Source: Actinobacteria bacterium 69-20 (GTDB taxonomy: Bacteria > Actinomycetota > Actinomycetes > Mycobacteriales > Nakamurellaceae). From it: a DNA stretch of 64,000 nucleotides. The notes under the pieces are model-generated. The model made no database searches and was not told the DNA's origin. It saw only the letters and a list, made by a program, of their open reading frames with translations. The stretch covers positions 81,589-145,588 of the forward strand of contig MKSW01000036.1 of NCBI GenBank assembly GCA_001897425.1. The letters are read 5' to 3'. Positions 46,756 to 55,984 of this stretch are shown here, one piece after another. Numbering within the stretch: the first letter of the stretch is position 1; each line of letters opens with the position of its first letter. The position numbers and the translations under genes were made by a program.

Positions 46756-47612
46756 GCGCGACCACCACCGACCCTGTTCGCAGTAAGGCGACCCGATACG
46801 CGATCTTGACGGTCGTTTCCGCCATCCTGATAGCACCGCTGGTGTTCATGGTCTCTATCGCATTATCGAGCGACCGGACGTCGAAGCAGATGTCCTTTTC
46901 GTTCTTCCCGACCGAGTTTCACCTCGGCAACTTCGTGCGCGCCTTCACGTCCGACCTGCCTATGGGGCAGTTCCTCATCAACAGCATTCTCATCGTTGTG
47001 TTCTCGTGCATCGGAATGGTTTTCTCCAGCGCCGTGGTCGGTTACGGGTTCGCCCGCATCCGCGCCCCGTTCAAGGGCTTCCTCTTCATGGTCTTGCTGT
47101 CGACGATGATGATCCCCGCGGAGGTGCTGCTCATTCCGCAGTTCATCATCTTCCGCAATCTTGGCTGGATCGACACCTTGCTGCCGATCATCGTGCCCAA
47201 CTTCTTCGCGAATGCGTACAACGTATTTCTCGTCCGGCAGTTCCTGACTCGTATCCCGAGCGAACTCGACGATGCGGCCATGCTCGACGGCCTCGGCCAC
47301 TGGGGCATCTTCCGGCGCATCGCCATGCCGCTGATGATGCCGGTACTCGCGGCGATCACCATCTTCACGTTCACATTCAACTGGGGTTACTTCTTCGGCC
47401 CGCTCATCTACATCAACACGGAGTCGAAGATGCCCTTGGCGCTCGGCATACAAATCCTGTCGGCGACCAGTTCGGGCGCGCAGACGCCACCGTGGAACAT
47501 GGTGATGGTGGGCGCGCTCATCCTCATCGTCCCGATGGTGGCCGTCTATCACTTCGGACAGAAGTACCTCTACGAAACCGGACTCGTGAGCGGAAGTGTG
47601 GGGCTCAAGTGA
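46752..47612 (+). CDS. Sugar ABC transporter permease (MalG type)
   Basis: A 286-residue permease with six hydrophobic segments and the EAA loop IPSELDDAAMLDGLGHWGIFRRIAMPLMMP. The GTG at 46752 overlaps the TGA of the previous gene, and the next gene's GTG overlaps its own stop, so the whole set is translationally coupled. It is the partner of the MalF-type permease. Confidence 0.92.
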   Translation: MSATTTDPVRSKATRYAILTVVSAILIAPLVFMVSIALSSDRTSKQMSFSFFPTEFHLGNFVRAFTSDLPMGQFLINSILIVVFSCIGMVFSSAVVGYGFARIRAPFKGFLFMVLLSTMMIPAEVLLIPQFIIFRNLGWIDTLLPIIVPNFFANAYNVFLVRQFLTRIPSELDDAAMLDGLGHWGIFRRIAMPLMMPVLAAITIFTFTFNWGYFFGPLIYINTESKMPLALGIQILSATSSGAQTPPWNMVMVGALILIVPMVAVYHFGQKYLYETGLVSGSVGLK

Positions 47613-50221
47613 ACCTTGCCCCCTCGACCGTCGAGCTTCGCGGCGGCCTTCTCCTGATCGACGGCACACCGCGCATCGTGCTCGCCGCATCCGTCTTCCC
47701 GTTCCGCATCGACCGCGGCTCGTGGGCATCGCGCATCGCCCAGGTCAGGGGCCTCGGCTACGACGCGGTCGACCTATACGTGCCATGGAACGCACACGAG
47801 CAGCGCGCCGGGGACTTTGATTTCAACGGCGACCGGGACATCGCCCACTTCCTGGATCTGTGCGCGGATGCCGGGCTGCTGGTCGTCGCCCGGCCGGGGC
47901 CGTACATCTGCTCCGAGTGGGACGGCGGCGGGCTGCCCGCGCGGCTCGCGCTCGTCCCGGGACTGCGGGTGCGCCAGAACGAACCGCGGTACCTCGCCGA
48001 GGTCGAGCGCTGGTTCGACGCGATTCTGCCGATCCTTGCGCCCCGTCAGAGCACCGCCGGCGGACCGGTGGCGCTCGTCCAGCTGGAGAACGAGCTCGAC
48101 TTCTTCGACTGTGACGATCCCGCCGGATACCTCGAGTTCCTCCGCGACGCGGCACGAGGCCACGGAATCACCGTTCCGCTGATCGCGTGCGCTGGGCAGG
48201 GCGACCTGGCTCGCGCGAGCGGCGGAGTCGACGGTGTCGCGCCCGCACCGAATCTCTATCCCGACGACGACTCCGTCGACATCGAAGCCCACGCGGCGTA
48301 TTACGAGCGAGCCGCACGGGATGCCGGGCTCCCTCTGTTGGTGCCCGAGACGAACCGCAGGCATCGAACGTTGAAGCGCCTCGTGGTCGCCGGAGCGCGA
48401 CTGCTCGGCCCCTACCTACAGACGTCGGGCTGGAACCCCGGCGGCGGTACCGCAGTGAACAACTGGGGCGACCCACTGGCGTTCCTCACCCACGACTACG
48501 ACTTCGGCGGCGCCATCGCGGCGGACGGGACCGAGCGCCCGGAGGCCGCGGAGGCTCGCCGCCTGGCGGCGACGATCGCGGCTCTCGGCGCGCGCCTCGC
48601 GGCGGGAACTCCGCGTGGAGATGCGCGTGATGTCGATGCGGACCTGACGGTGGCGCCGCAGGCGATCTCGCTCGACGGGGGCGGCGAACTGATCGCCGTC
48701 ACGCAACTGGCACCGATGGACGCCGTCGTCCGCGTGCGCGCCGGTATGCGCCAGGTGGACGCACGGATCCCCGCAGGCGCATGCCTGCTGCTCCCGCGTG
48801 AGGTGCCGATCGCCGATGCGGCAGTCCTTCTGCTGAGCACCGGCGAGCTCGTCCGGTTGGAGACGGCGGACGGCGCGATGATCCTCGGCGTCACCGCGGA
48901 GCGGTCGTCGCGGCTACTTATCGAGGCGGATGCCCTCGGCACGGAGATCGATGGAGACGCCGCCGCGCTGATCGAGGACGGGATCGTGGAGATCGCCGGA
49001 ACGGATGCCGTGGTCAGCGTCCGACTCGCCACCCGGACGCTGACCGTTGTCCTCTCGACGTGGGCACGGCCGAAGACGCCGGAGCCGGTGTCGGTCGCCC
49101 TGGTCGACGTCGTCGCGACCGAGCCGCTGGACGAACCTGCCGCCTGGCGCGATGTGCAAGCCGCGGGCCCGGCCGGACCGCTCGAGTCCTGGGGCGACGG
49201 TCGCGGAGCCGCCCGTTACCGCAGCCGGGTGTCGGTCCCGGAGGGCGCCCTCGGTCTGATCGTTGAGGGTGGTGCGGACGTCATCTCGGTCCGGCGGGGC
49301 AAGACCGGCTGGTTCGCGCCCGGCGGAGCCGATGTCTTCGTCCCTGTCGACGCCGGCGATCCGATCGACATCAGGACGCTCACCTGGGGCCACTCGAACT
49401 TCGATGACCCGCGTCTGCCGGCTCTGCGACTCGGCTCGACGCGCGGCATCCGTGGGGCATCCGTCGTCACGAGGATCGTGCCCTTCAGCGAAGGCTGGAT
49501 CGTCGCAGAGTCGGACGGCTCCGCCGTGGGGTCCCATCCCGCGCCGCGCGGTTGGCTCGGCGGGTGGATGACGGCGGTCTCACCGCAACGGATCCGCTAC
49601 GAGCGTGTGGTCGCGGCGCACGAGTTGGGGTATGCCGCGCTGCGGGTGCGCGGCGGCGGATGCCGCATCGATGTGGACATTGACGGCGACCGGCGCGGCG
49701 TCCTCACCCCGCTCATCGGGATCGTCACACTCGGCAACCTAGACGCCGGTGCGGTGGTCTCCCTCACCGTCCACCGGACCTGGGGCGAACCCGTCGGCGA
49801 TCTGGAACTTCTGCTGGGCGCGGCGATCGCGGATTGGCGCATCAGCGTGCAGGGACATGACGAACTGGTCGCAGCCGCTCAGGCACCCCATCCGCGCGAA
49901 ACCATCGCCCTCCCGGTTCCCGTTCCGGCCGGGACCGCACGGTGGGTCGATGTGCCGATCCCGGAGGGCGAGGCGGACCTCACCATCGAGCTAGCCGGCA
50001 CCGGTTTCCTCGCGACGGCAGTCATGGGCGACCTCGTGCTCGGACGGGTCTGGAGCGAGGGGCCGGACGGTGTTTCCCTACGCGGCGGCCGGAGCGACAT
50101 CCTCGTCGTGCCGCCGCGACTTCGACGCGATGTACTGCGCCTGCTCGTCCAAGCGACGACCACGGACGCCGCGATGCTCGAGAAGCTTGTCCTATGGTCG
50201 GGCGGCGGTGAAAGGCCCTGA
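47609..50221 (+). CDS. Glycoside hydrolase family 35-like beta-galactosidase, long form
   Basis: An 870-residue enzyme without a signal peptide, so cytosolic. The N-terminal TIM barrel has DLYVPWNAHE (55–64), RPGPYICSEWDGGGLP (95–110) and QLENELDFFD with the likely acid/base E162. PLLVPETNR probably supplies the nucleophile Glu. The acid/base loop reads NELD rather than the usual NEYG, and the nucleophile region differs from typical GH35, so the substrate may differ. About 550 residues of beta-rich domains follow. It overlaps both neighbours. Confidence 0.82.
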   Translation: MNLAPSTVELRGGLLLIDGTPRIVLAASVFPFRIDRGSWASRIAQVRGLGYDAVDLYVPWNAHEQRAGDFDFNGDRDIAHFLDLCADAGLLVVARPGPYICSEWDGGGLPARLALVPGLRVRQNEPRYLAEVERWFDAILPILAPRQSTAGGPVALVQLENELDFFDCDDPAGYLEFLRDAARGHGITVPLIACAGQGDLARASGGVDGVAPAPNLYPDDDSVDIEAHAAYYERAARDAGLPLLVPETNRRHRTLKRLVVAGARLLGPYLQTSGWNPGGGTAVNNWGDPLAFLTHDYDFGGAIAADGTERPEAAEARRLAATIAALGARLAAGTPRGDARDVDADLTVAPQAISLDGGGELIAVTQLAPMDAVVRVRAGMRQVDARIPAGACLLLPREVPIADAAVLLLSTGELVRLETADGAMILGVTAERSSRLLIEADALGTEIDGDAAALIEDGIVEIAGTDAVVSVRLATRTLTVVLSTWARPKTPEPVSVALVDVVATEPLDEPAAWRDVQAAGPAGPLESWGDGRGAARYRSRVSVPEGALGLIVEGGADVISVRRGKTGWFAPGGADVFVPVDAGDPIDIRTLTWGHSNFDDPRLPALRLGSTRGIRGASVVTRIVPFSEGWIVAESDGSAVGSHPAPRGWLGGWMTAVSPQRIRYERVVAAHELGYAALRVRGGGCRIDVDIDGDRRGVLTPLIGIVTLGNLDAGAVVSLTVHRTWGEPVGDLELLLGAAIADWRISVQGHDELVAAAQAPHPRETIALPVPVPAGTARWVDVPIPEGEADLTIELAGTGFLATAVMGDLVLGRVWSEGPDGVSLRGGRSDILVVPPRLRRDVLRLLVQATTTDAAMLEKLVLWSGGGERP

Positions 50222-51975
50222 TGAGGTCGTTCGAGATCGGCCCTGAGGACTTCCTTCTCGACGGGAAACCGCACCGTGTGCTCTCCGGCGCAGTGCACTA
50301 TTTCCGGGTGCACCCCGACCAGTGGGCGCATCGCATCGCCATGGCAAGGGCGATGGGGCTGAACACCATCGAGACCTATGTCGCGTGGAATGCCCACGCG
50401 CCCGACCCCTGCGACTTCCGCCTGGACGGCGGGCTCGACCTCGGCCGGTTCCTCGACCTCATCGCCGAGGCGGGGATGCATGCGATCGTGCGCCCCGGTC
50501 CATACATCTGCGCGGAATGGAACAACGGCGGACTCCCGGCCTGGCTGTTCCGCAATGGGTCTCGAATGCGCAGCACGGATCCCGAATACCTGGCTGCCGT
50601 CGACGGATACCTCGAACGGCTCGCGCCCGTGCTAGCACCCCGGCAGATCGACCGCGGAGGGCCGATCATCCTGATGCAACTGGAGAACGAGTACGGCGCC
50701 TACGGCAGCGACACCCGCTACCTCGAGCACCTCGCCGAGACCTACCGACGGCTGGGATTCACCGTCCCTTTCGTGACTGTCGACCAGCCCACCGACGAGA
50801 TGCTCACAGCGGGCAGCCTCCCCGGGGTTCATCTCACCGGATCGTTCGGCGGAAATGTGAGTGCCCGCCTCGCGACGCTCCGCAGACATCAGCCGACGGG
50901 CCCGCTCATGTGCATGGAGTTCTGGATCGGATGGTTCGATCACTGGGGCGAGCACCACCACACCACGTCGGCCCCCGACACGGCGAAAAACCTCGAGGAC
51001 ATCCTCGACGCGGGCGCGTCAGTGAACATCTACATGTTCCACGGCGGAACCAACTTCGGCGCCATGAGTGGGGCGAACGACAAAGGCATCTACCGTGCGA
51101 TCACGACGTCGTACGACTATGACGCTCCGCTGGACGAGGCCGGGCGACCCACGGAGAAGTTCTTCGCCTTCCGTGACGTGCTCGCGCGTCGATTCGGCGC
51201 GCCCCCGCCCTTGCCCGCCGAACCCGACCGGTTCGTCGCTTTCGAGGTGCCGTTCGACCGGTTCAGTGCTCTGCCGTCATGGACGACGGACGTCCCCGAG
51301 GTCGACGGAACCCCGGCACCGATCGCATGCACTGCATCGCAGCCGCTGCTGCGATATCGCACCACTCTGCCGCAGCGCGACCGTGCCGCTGTTCTCACCG
51401 TCGCCGAGGTGCGCGATCTGGCCACGGTGATCGTCGACGAGACCCCCGTCGGCACACTCGCACGCGACCACCACGACACCCGGATCGTGGTGCCCGAGGG
51501 AGGCGAGGGGGTACTCGAGATCCTCGTGGAGGACCTCGGGGGTGTCGACTACGGCCCGCGCATCGGCGAGCCCAAGGGACTGATCGGCCCGATCACGCTG
51601 GACGGGTACGAGATCACCACGTGGGCGCTGGATCTCCATCGGATCGATGCCGCCGCTGTCTCGGAGCTTGTGGCATCGGGCGTCTCTTCGACACCGGTCG
51701 GGGCGGGCCCGGCGCTGTCCATCGCGCACTTCGACCTTCCGAACGGGGCCGTCTGCGACCTCGCGCTGAGCACTCAAGGGTGGGGTCGCGGACAGGCATG
51801 GATCAACGGCTTCGCCCTGGGGCGTTTCTGGTCGCGCGGTCCGCAGCGGACGCTGTACATCCCGGCACCCGCGCTGCAGAGCGAGGGCAACGAACTCATC
51901 GTGCTCGACATGACCGGGCCGCTGGCGACGGCTGCGTTTGTCGACGATCTCGACCTCGGCCCCACCGAGGCATGA
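50221..51975 (+). CDS. Beta-galactosidase, glycoside hydrolase family 35
   Basis: A 584-residue cytosolic enzyme that removes terminal beta-galactose. Canonical GH35 motifs are present: SGAVHYFRVHPDQWAHR (about 21–37), TYVAWNAHAP, VRPGPYICAEWNNGGLPAWL, QLENEYGAYG with the acid/base Glu, CMEFWIGWFDHWGE with the nucleophile Glu, and FHGGTNFG. A C-terminal jelly-roll ends in WINGFALGRFWSRGPQ. The ATG at 50221 shares a base with the preceding stop. The two GH35 enzymes may act on different linkages. Confidence 0.93.
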   Translation: MRSFEIGPEDFLLDGKPHRVLSGAVHYFRVHPDQWAHRIAMARAMGLNTIETYVAWNAHAPDPCDFRLDGGLDLGRFLDLIAEAGMHAIVRPGPYICAEWNNGGLPAWLFRNGSRMRSTDPEYLAAVDGYLERLAPVLAPRQIDRGGPIILMQLENEYGAYGSDTRYLEHLAETYRRLGFTVPFVTVDQPTDEMLTAGSLPGVHLTGSFGGNVSARLATLRRHQPTGPLMCMEFWIGWFDHWGEHHHTTSAPDTAKNLEDILDAGASVNIYMFHGGTNFGAMSGANDKGIYRAITTSYDYDAPLDEAGRPTEKFFAFRDVLARRFGAPPPLPAEPDRFVAFEVPFDRFSALPSWTTDVPEVDGTPAPIACTASQPLLRYRTTLPQRDRAAVLTVAEVRDLATVIVDETPVGTLARDHHDTRIVVPEGGEGVLEILVEDLGGVDYGPRIGEPKGLIGPITLDGYEITTWALDLHRIDAAAVSELVASGVSSTPVGAGPALSIAHFDLPNGAVCDLALSTQGWGRGQAWINGFALGRFWSRGPQRTLYIPAPALQSEGNELIVLDMTGPLATAAFVDDLDLGPTEA

Positions 51976-52080
51976 CGGCAAGCGGCACTGGCCATAGGGT
52001 CCGCGACACGCGATCCCGCGAAGCCATGCGTGCCACCAACAGCCCGTCGGTGCGCACGCTGGCGCACACCGACCGGCTCG

Positions 52081-52118
52081 TCAGTAGCCGCTGCCGCCGG
52101 CGAGGGAGACGGCTCCGG
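52081..52118 (+). repeat. Direct repeat B (3' end of the intact aldehyde dehydrogenase gene)
   Basis: Covers the stop codon and last codons of the minus-strand aldehyde dehydrogenase and matches 42184–42221 at 35 of 38 positions. It marks the right edge of the accessory region. Confidence 0.8.
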
Positions 52119-53154
52119 TGGGGTGCCAGACGGTTTTGGTTTCCAGGAAGGCACGCAGCCGTGCGGTGCCGGGTTGACGCGTGAAGTCGGGTGTGCGGTG
52201 TGGGGTGTAGACGCGTTTGACGGTGCCGGCGGCGTCGCGGGCGAGCGCGGTGCGTAGCTCGCCGTCGACTCCGGTGAGGTCGAGGGCGTTGATGTCGGCG
52301 TGGGTGGCCAGGTGGGTGCCGAGTTCGGCGGCGGATCCGGTGAGGATGTTCACGATCCCGCCGGGCAGGTCGGAGGTGGCCAGCACCTCGGCCAGGGTGA
52401 CGGCGGGCAGCGGCCGCGTCTCAGAGGTGACGACGACCGCGGCGTTGCCGGAGGTGATGATCGGGGCGATCACCGATACCAGGCCGAGCAGCGAATCGTC
52501 CTGCGGGGCGAACGCGGCGACCACGCCGGTCGGCTCCGGGGTGGAGAACGAGAAGAACGGCCCCGCAACGGGATTCGACGAGCCGAACACCTGCGCGATC
52601 TTGTCGGTCCAGCCGGCGTAGTGCACCAGCCGGTCGATCGACGCGTCCACCGCAGCCGCCGCCGTCTTCGCCGGGTAGCCCTCGGCCGTCACCAGCAATT
52701 CGACGAACTGTGCCCGCCGGCCCTGCAGCATCTCGGCGATCCGGTAGATCACCTGCCCCCGGTTGTAGGCGGTCGCCGCGGCCCAGCCGCCGAACGCCTT
52801 CCGTGCGGCGACCACCGCGTCGCGGGCGTCCTTGCGGGAGGCCTGCGCCGCGTTCGCCAGGAACTCGCCCTTCGGCCCGCGTACGGGGTAGGTGCGCCCG
52901 GACTCGGACCGCGGGAACTTCCCCCCGATGTACAGCTTGTAGGTCTTCAGCACCGGAACAGCGGGTATGACGCCGTTCGCGCCGCCGCCGGCGTCGGAAG
53001 ACACCGCCCGGGCGGCCGCGCGCCGCGACGATGTCCGGACGGCAGTAACCGCCTCGGCAGTCTTCTTCACTGACGTCGCCTTGGTGGGTGCCGCCGCCGG
53101 CGTTGCCGTGGCCGCGTCCTTCGCGGTGGCGGTGCTGGTGCGTCGCTGCGCCAT
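52081..53154 (-). CDS. Short aldehyde dehydrogenase-family protein lacking the catalytic half
   Basis: A 357-residue protein. The first 70 or so residues are Ala/Thr/Lys-rich and include GGGANGVIPAVP, encoded by a dispersed-motif copy. The rest follows the N-terminal cofactor-binding half of aldehyde dehydrogenases (YIGGKFPRSESGRTYPV, AARKAFGGWAAATAYNRGQVIYRIAEML, GVVAAFAPQDDSLLGLVSVIAPI). The catalytic-domain Glu and Cys motifs are missing. It pairs with the full-length enzyme next to it in a constant order with deoC, and may be a structural partner. It overlaps the next gene at one base. Confidence 0.82.
   Translation of the reverse strand: MAQRRTSTATAKDAATATPAAAPTKATSVKKTAEAVTAVRTSSRRAAARAVSSDAGGGANGVIPAVPVLKTYKLYIGGKFPRSESGRTYPVRGPKGEFLANAAQASRKDARDAVVAARKAFGGWAAATAYNRGQVIYRIAEMLQGRRAQFVELLVTAEGYPAKTAAAAVDASIDRLVHYAGWTDKIAQVFGSSNPVAGPFFSFSTPEPTGVVAAFAPQDDSLLGLVSVIAPIITSGNAAVVVTSETRPLPAVTLAEVLATSDLPGGIVNILTGSAAELGTHLATHADINALDLTGVDGELRTALARDAAGTVKRVYTPHRTPDFTRQPGTARLRAFLETKTVWHPTGAVSLAGGSGY
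52963..52985 (+). repeat. Dispersed backbone motif, copy 10
   Basis: GGGTATGACGCCGTTCGCG then CCGC, one base from the consensus. It lies in the N-terminal region of the short aldehyde dehydrogenase gene, which runs on the other strand. Confidence 0.75.
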
Positions 53155-54686
53155 CAGGCAGCCCCTTCATCGGCGGTGTCGCTATCGGTGTCGAGATACG
53201 CGGCGAGGCCGGACGGCCCGCCCTCCCGGCCGAAACCGGATTCCTTGTAACCGCCGAACGCGGCGGTCGGATCGAACCGGTTGAACGTGTTCGCCCACAC
53301 CACCCCGGCGCGCAGCGCACCGGCCATGCCCAGGATGCGGGAGCCCTTCTCCGTCCAGATCCCGGCGGACAGCCCGTACGGGGTGTTGTTCGCCTTAGCG
53401 AGAGCCTCGTCCGGGGTGCGGAACGTGAGCACCGACAAAACCGGCCCGAAGATCTCCTCCCGGGCGATCCGCATCGACTGCGACACATCCGTGAACACGG
53501 TCGGCGGGAAGAAAAACCCCTTGTCCGGCACCGGGCACGGCGACGTCCAACGATGCGCCCCTTCTGCGTCGCCGGCCGCGGACAGCTCGGTGATCTTGGA
53601 GAGCTGCTCCGCCGAGTTGATCGCCCCGATATCGGTGTTCTTGTCCATCGGGTCACCCAGCCGCAACGTGGCGATGCGGTCGCGCAGCTTGGATATCACC
53701 TCGTCCTCGACGGATTCCTGCACCAACAGGCGCGACCCGGCGCAGCACACGTGCCCCTGGTTGAAGAAGATCCCGTTGACGATCCCCTCCACCGCCTGGT
53801 CGATCGGGGCATCGTCGAACACGATGTTCGCCGCCTTGCCGCCGAGCTCCAGCGTCACCTTCTTGCCGGTGCCGGCCAACGACTGCTGGATCTTCTTGCC
53901 CACCGCGGTCGAGCCGGTGAACGCCACCTTGTCGATGCCCGGGTGGTTCACCAGATAGGAGCCGATATCCCCGGCCCCGGTGACGATGTTCACCACACCG
54001 TCCGGCAGGCCGGCATCTTGCATGATCTCCGCGAGCACCAGGATCGACAGCGGCGTCGACTCGGCCGGTTTGATCACCACCGTGTTCCCCGCGGCGAGCG
54101 CCGGGGCGATCTTCCAGGCCGCCATCAACAGCGGGAAGTTCCACGGGATCACCTGCCCCGCCACCCCCAGGGCCTTGGGGTGCGGCCCGAACCCGGCGTG
54201 CTCAAGTTTGTCCGCCCACCCGGCGTGATAGAAGAAATGCGCCGCCGCGGTGGGAATGTCCGCGTCCCGGGACTCCTTGATCGGTTTGCCGTTATCCAGC
54301 GTTTCCACGACCGCGAGTTCCCGGGCCCGCTCCGCGATGCCGCGCGCGATCCGGAACAGGTACTTGCCCCGATCAAGCCCGGACATCTTCGACCAGACGG
54401 TGTCGTAGGCGCGGCGCGCCGCGCGAACAGCGTCATCCACGTCATCCGCAGATGCCCACGAGACCTGCGCCAGCTCGCTCTCGGTAGCCGGGTTGATCGT
54501 GGCTTGATCGCCGCCGCGGCCGTCGACGAAACGCCCACCCACGAACATCCGGTACCGCGGCTTGATCCGGCCGATCAAAGCGGACTCCGGCGCCGGCGCG
54601 TACTCCCACGGCGTCACCGAACCCGGCGTCACCGAACTGCCCTGCGTCGCGCCGCGCCGCGCGAGAGCCCTTGTGCTGTCTGCCAT
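53154..54686 (-). CDS. Aldehyde dehydrogenase (NAD-dependent)
   Basis: A 510-residue full-length enzyme with the motifs GQVIPWNFPLLMAAWKIAPALAAGN, FTGSTAVGK (cofactor), TLELGGKAANIV (general-base Glu), FFNQGHVCCAGSRLLV (catalytic Cys) and EEIFGPVLSVL. Position between deoC and the short paralogue suggests it oxidises acetaldehyde from deoxyribose-5-phosphate cleavage. That assignment is from context. A copy of the dispersed motif (54418–54440) lies within its N-terminal third. Confidence 0.92.
   Translation of the reverse strand: MADSTRALARRGATQGSSVTPGSVTPWEYAPAPESALIGRIKPRYRMFVGGRFVDGRGGDQATINPATESELAQVSWASADDVDDAVRAARRAYDTVWSKMSGLDRGKYLFRIARGIAERARELAVVETLDNGKPIKESRDADIPTAAAHFFYHAGWADKLEHAGFGPHPKALGVAGQVIPWNFPLLMAAWKIAPALAAGNTVVIKPAESTPLSILVLAEIMQDAGLPDGVVNIVTGAGDIGSYLVNHPGIDKVAFTGSTAVGKKIQQSLAGTGKKVTLELGGKAANIVFDDAPIDQAVEGIVNGIFFNQGHVCCAGSRLLVQESVEDEVISKLRDRIATLRLGDPMDKNTDIGAINSAEQLSKITELSAAGDAEGAHRWTSPCPVPDKGFFFPPTVFTDVSQSMRIAREEIFGPVLSVLTFRTPDEALAKANNTPYGLSAGIWTEKGSRILGMAGALRAGVVWANTFNRFDPTAAFGGYKESGFGREGGPSGLAAYLDTDSDTADEGAA
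54418..54440 (-). repeat. Dispersed backbone motif, copy 11
   Basis: On the minus strand it is GTGGATGACGCTGTTCGCG followed by CGGC. It is read in frame as VDDAVRAA within the aldehyde dehydrogenase. Confidence 0.7.
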
Positions 54687-55721
54687 CTACGCCACCGTCA
54701 CATAATCCGGGCCCCAATAATGGCCCGATAGTTGTTTACGCCGCTGCATGATCAGATCATTCAGCAACGAGGACGCACCGAACCGGAAATAGAACGGATC
54801 CAGCCACTCCGCGCCGGCCACCTCGTGCACCGCCACCAGGAACCGGATCGCGTCCTTCGCCGTCCGGATCCCACCGGCCGGCTTCACCGCCACCTGCCGG
54901 CCGGTGGCCGCCCGCCAATCCCGGACCGCCTGCAACATCACATGAATCACCGGCAGTGTCGCCGCCGGCGACACCTTCCCGGTCGAGGTTTTGATGAAAT
55001 CCGCCCCCGCCAACATCGCCAGCCACGAGGCGCGCCGCACGTTGTCGTACGTCGCCAACTCACCCGTCTCCAAGATCACCTTCAACCGGGTCTGCCCGCA
55101 CTCGGCCTTGATCGCCGCGATCTCGTCGAACACCCGGCCGTACTCGCCGGCCAAAAACGTGCCGCGGTCGATCACCATGTCCACCTCGGTCGCCCCCGAC
55201 TCGATCGCCAGCCGCGTATCGGCCAGTTTGATCGACAGCGACGACCGCCCCGACGGGAACGCGGTGGCCACCGACGCGATACCGATCCCGGTGCCCGCCA
55301 ACTCGGCCGCGGCGATGGACACCCGATCCGGATACACGCACACCGCCGCCACCTGCGGCGTCGACGGATCATCCGGATCCGGCCGGCGCGCCTTCGCGCA
55401 CAACGACTTCACCTTGCCCGGCGTGTCCGCCCCCTCCAACGTCGTCAGATCCACCATCGAGATCGCCAGATCCAACGCCGCCAGCTTCGAACCCTTCTTG
55501 ATCGACCGCGTCGCCAGCGCCGCCGCCCGCGACTCCACCCCCACCGGATCCACCCCCGGCAAACCATGCAAGAACCGGCGCAGCGCCGACTCATCCGCCG
55601 TCACCCCCGCCAGATGCGGCGGCAACACCGGACGCGGCGGAACCGCAACGGAAGCGGCCGAGGTGGCCGGCGGACGTGTGGAAGTGGCGTCGCCCAGCGC
55701 GACAGGAGCGGGAGAACCCAT
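54687..55721 (-). CDS. deoC: Deoxyribose-phosphate aldolase
   Basis: Cleaves 2-deoxyribose-5-phosphate to glyceraldehyde-3-phosphate and acetaldehyde, completing deoxynucleoside catabolism. The 344-residue TIM-barrel protein shows VAAVCVYPDRV, EVDMVIDRG, LKVILETGEL, the Schiff-base lysine in ADFIKTSTGK and VKPAGGIRTA. The long (about 340 residue) form with an extended N-terminus is common in actinobacteria. The start at 55721 (MGSPAPVALG) is preferred. The frame extends to 55940 but only through a copy of the dispersed motif and non-family sequence. Confidence 0.93.
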   Translation of the reverse strand: MGSPAPVALGDATSTRPPATSAASVAVPPRPVLPPHLAGVTADESALRRFLHGLPGVDPVGVESRAAALATRSIKKGSKLAALDLAISMVDLTTLEGADTPGKVKSLCAKARRPDPDDPSTPQVAAVCVYPDRVSIAAAELAGTGIGIASVATAFPSGRSSLSIKLADTRLAIESGATEVDMVIDRGTFLAGEYGRVFDEIAAIKAECGQTRLKVILETGELATYDNVRRASWLAMLAGADFIKTSTGKVSPAATLPVIHVMLQAVRDWRAATGRQVAVKPAGGIRTAKDAIRFLVAVHEVAGAEWLDPFYFRFGASSLLNDLIMQRRKQLSGHYWGPDYVTVA

Positions 55722-55830
55722 ACCTCGATCGTACAAAGCCGCGACGCGGCAGATGTGGTGCAACTGTGCGCACCAGCAGGGCATGGCGATGGCGCCGATT
55801 GCCGAATCGGGCCCGGCCCGGTGGGCGAGA

Positions 55831-55853
55831 TCACCCCGGAACAGCGTCATGGG
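55831..55853 (-). repeat. Dispersed backbone motif, copy 12
   Basis: On the minus strand it is CCCATGACGCTGTTCCGGGG then TGA. It is intergenic, between deoC and the divergent acetyltransferase gene. The right half matches copy 8. Confidence 0.6.
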
Positions 55854-55984
55854 CGGTCGCGCACTTCGACCCGTATGGGCGTCGCGCGGTATTCTGGCCC
55901 TCGCGTGCCGCCTCGCCCTCATCGCGTCGGCCCAGGTCAACCGCTGTTAAAGCCAAGCGCTGCCCCAGAAGTGAAGGAACGCCC

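Noticed and set aside
47006-47608. Upstream extension of the long GH35 gene giving a protein of over 1000 residues
   Set aside because: The extension is the out-of-frame shadow of the MalG-type permease. The GTG overlapping that permease's stop is the natural start.
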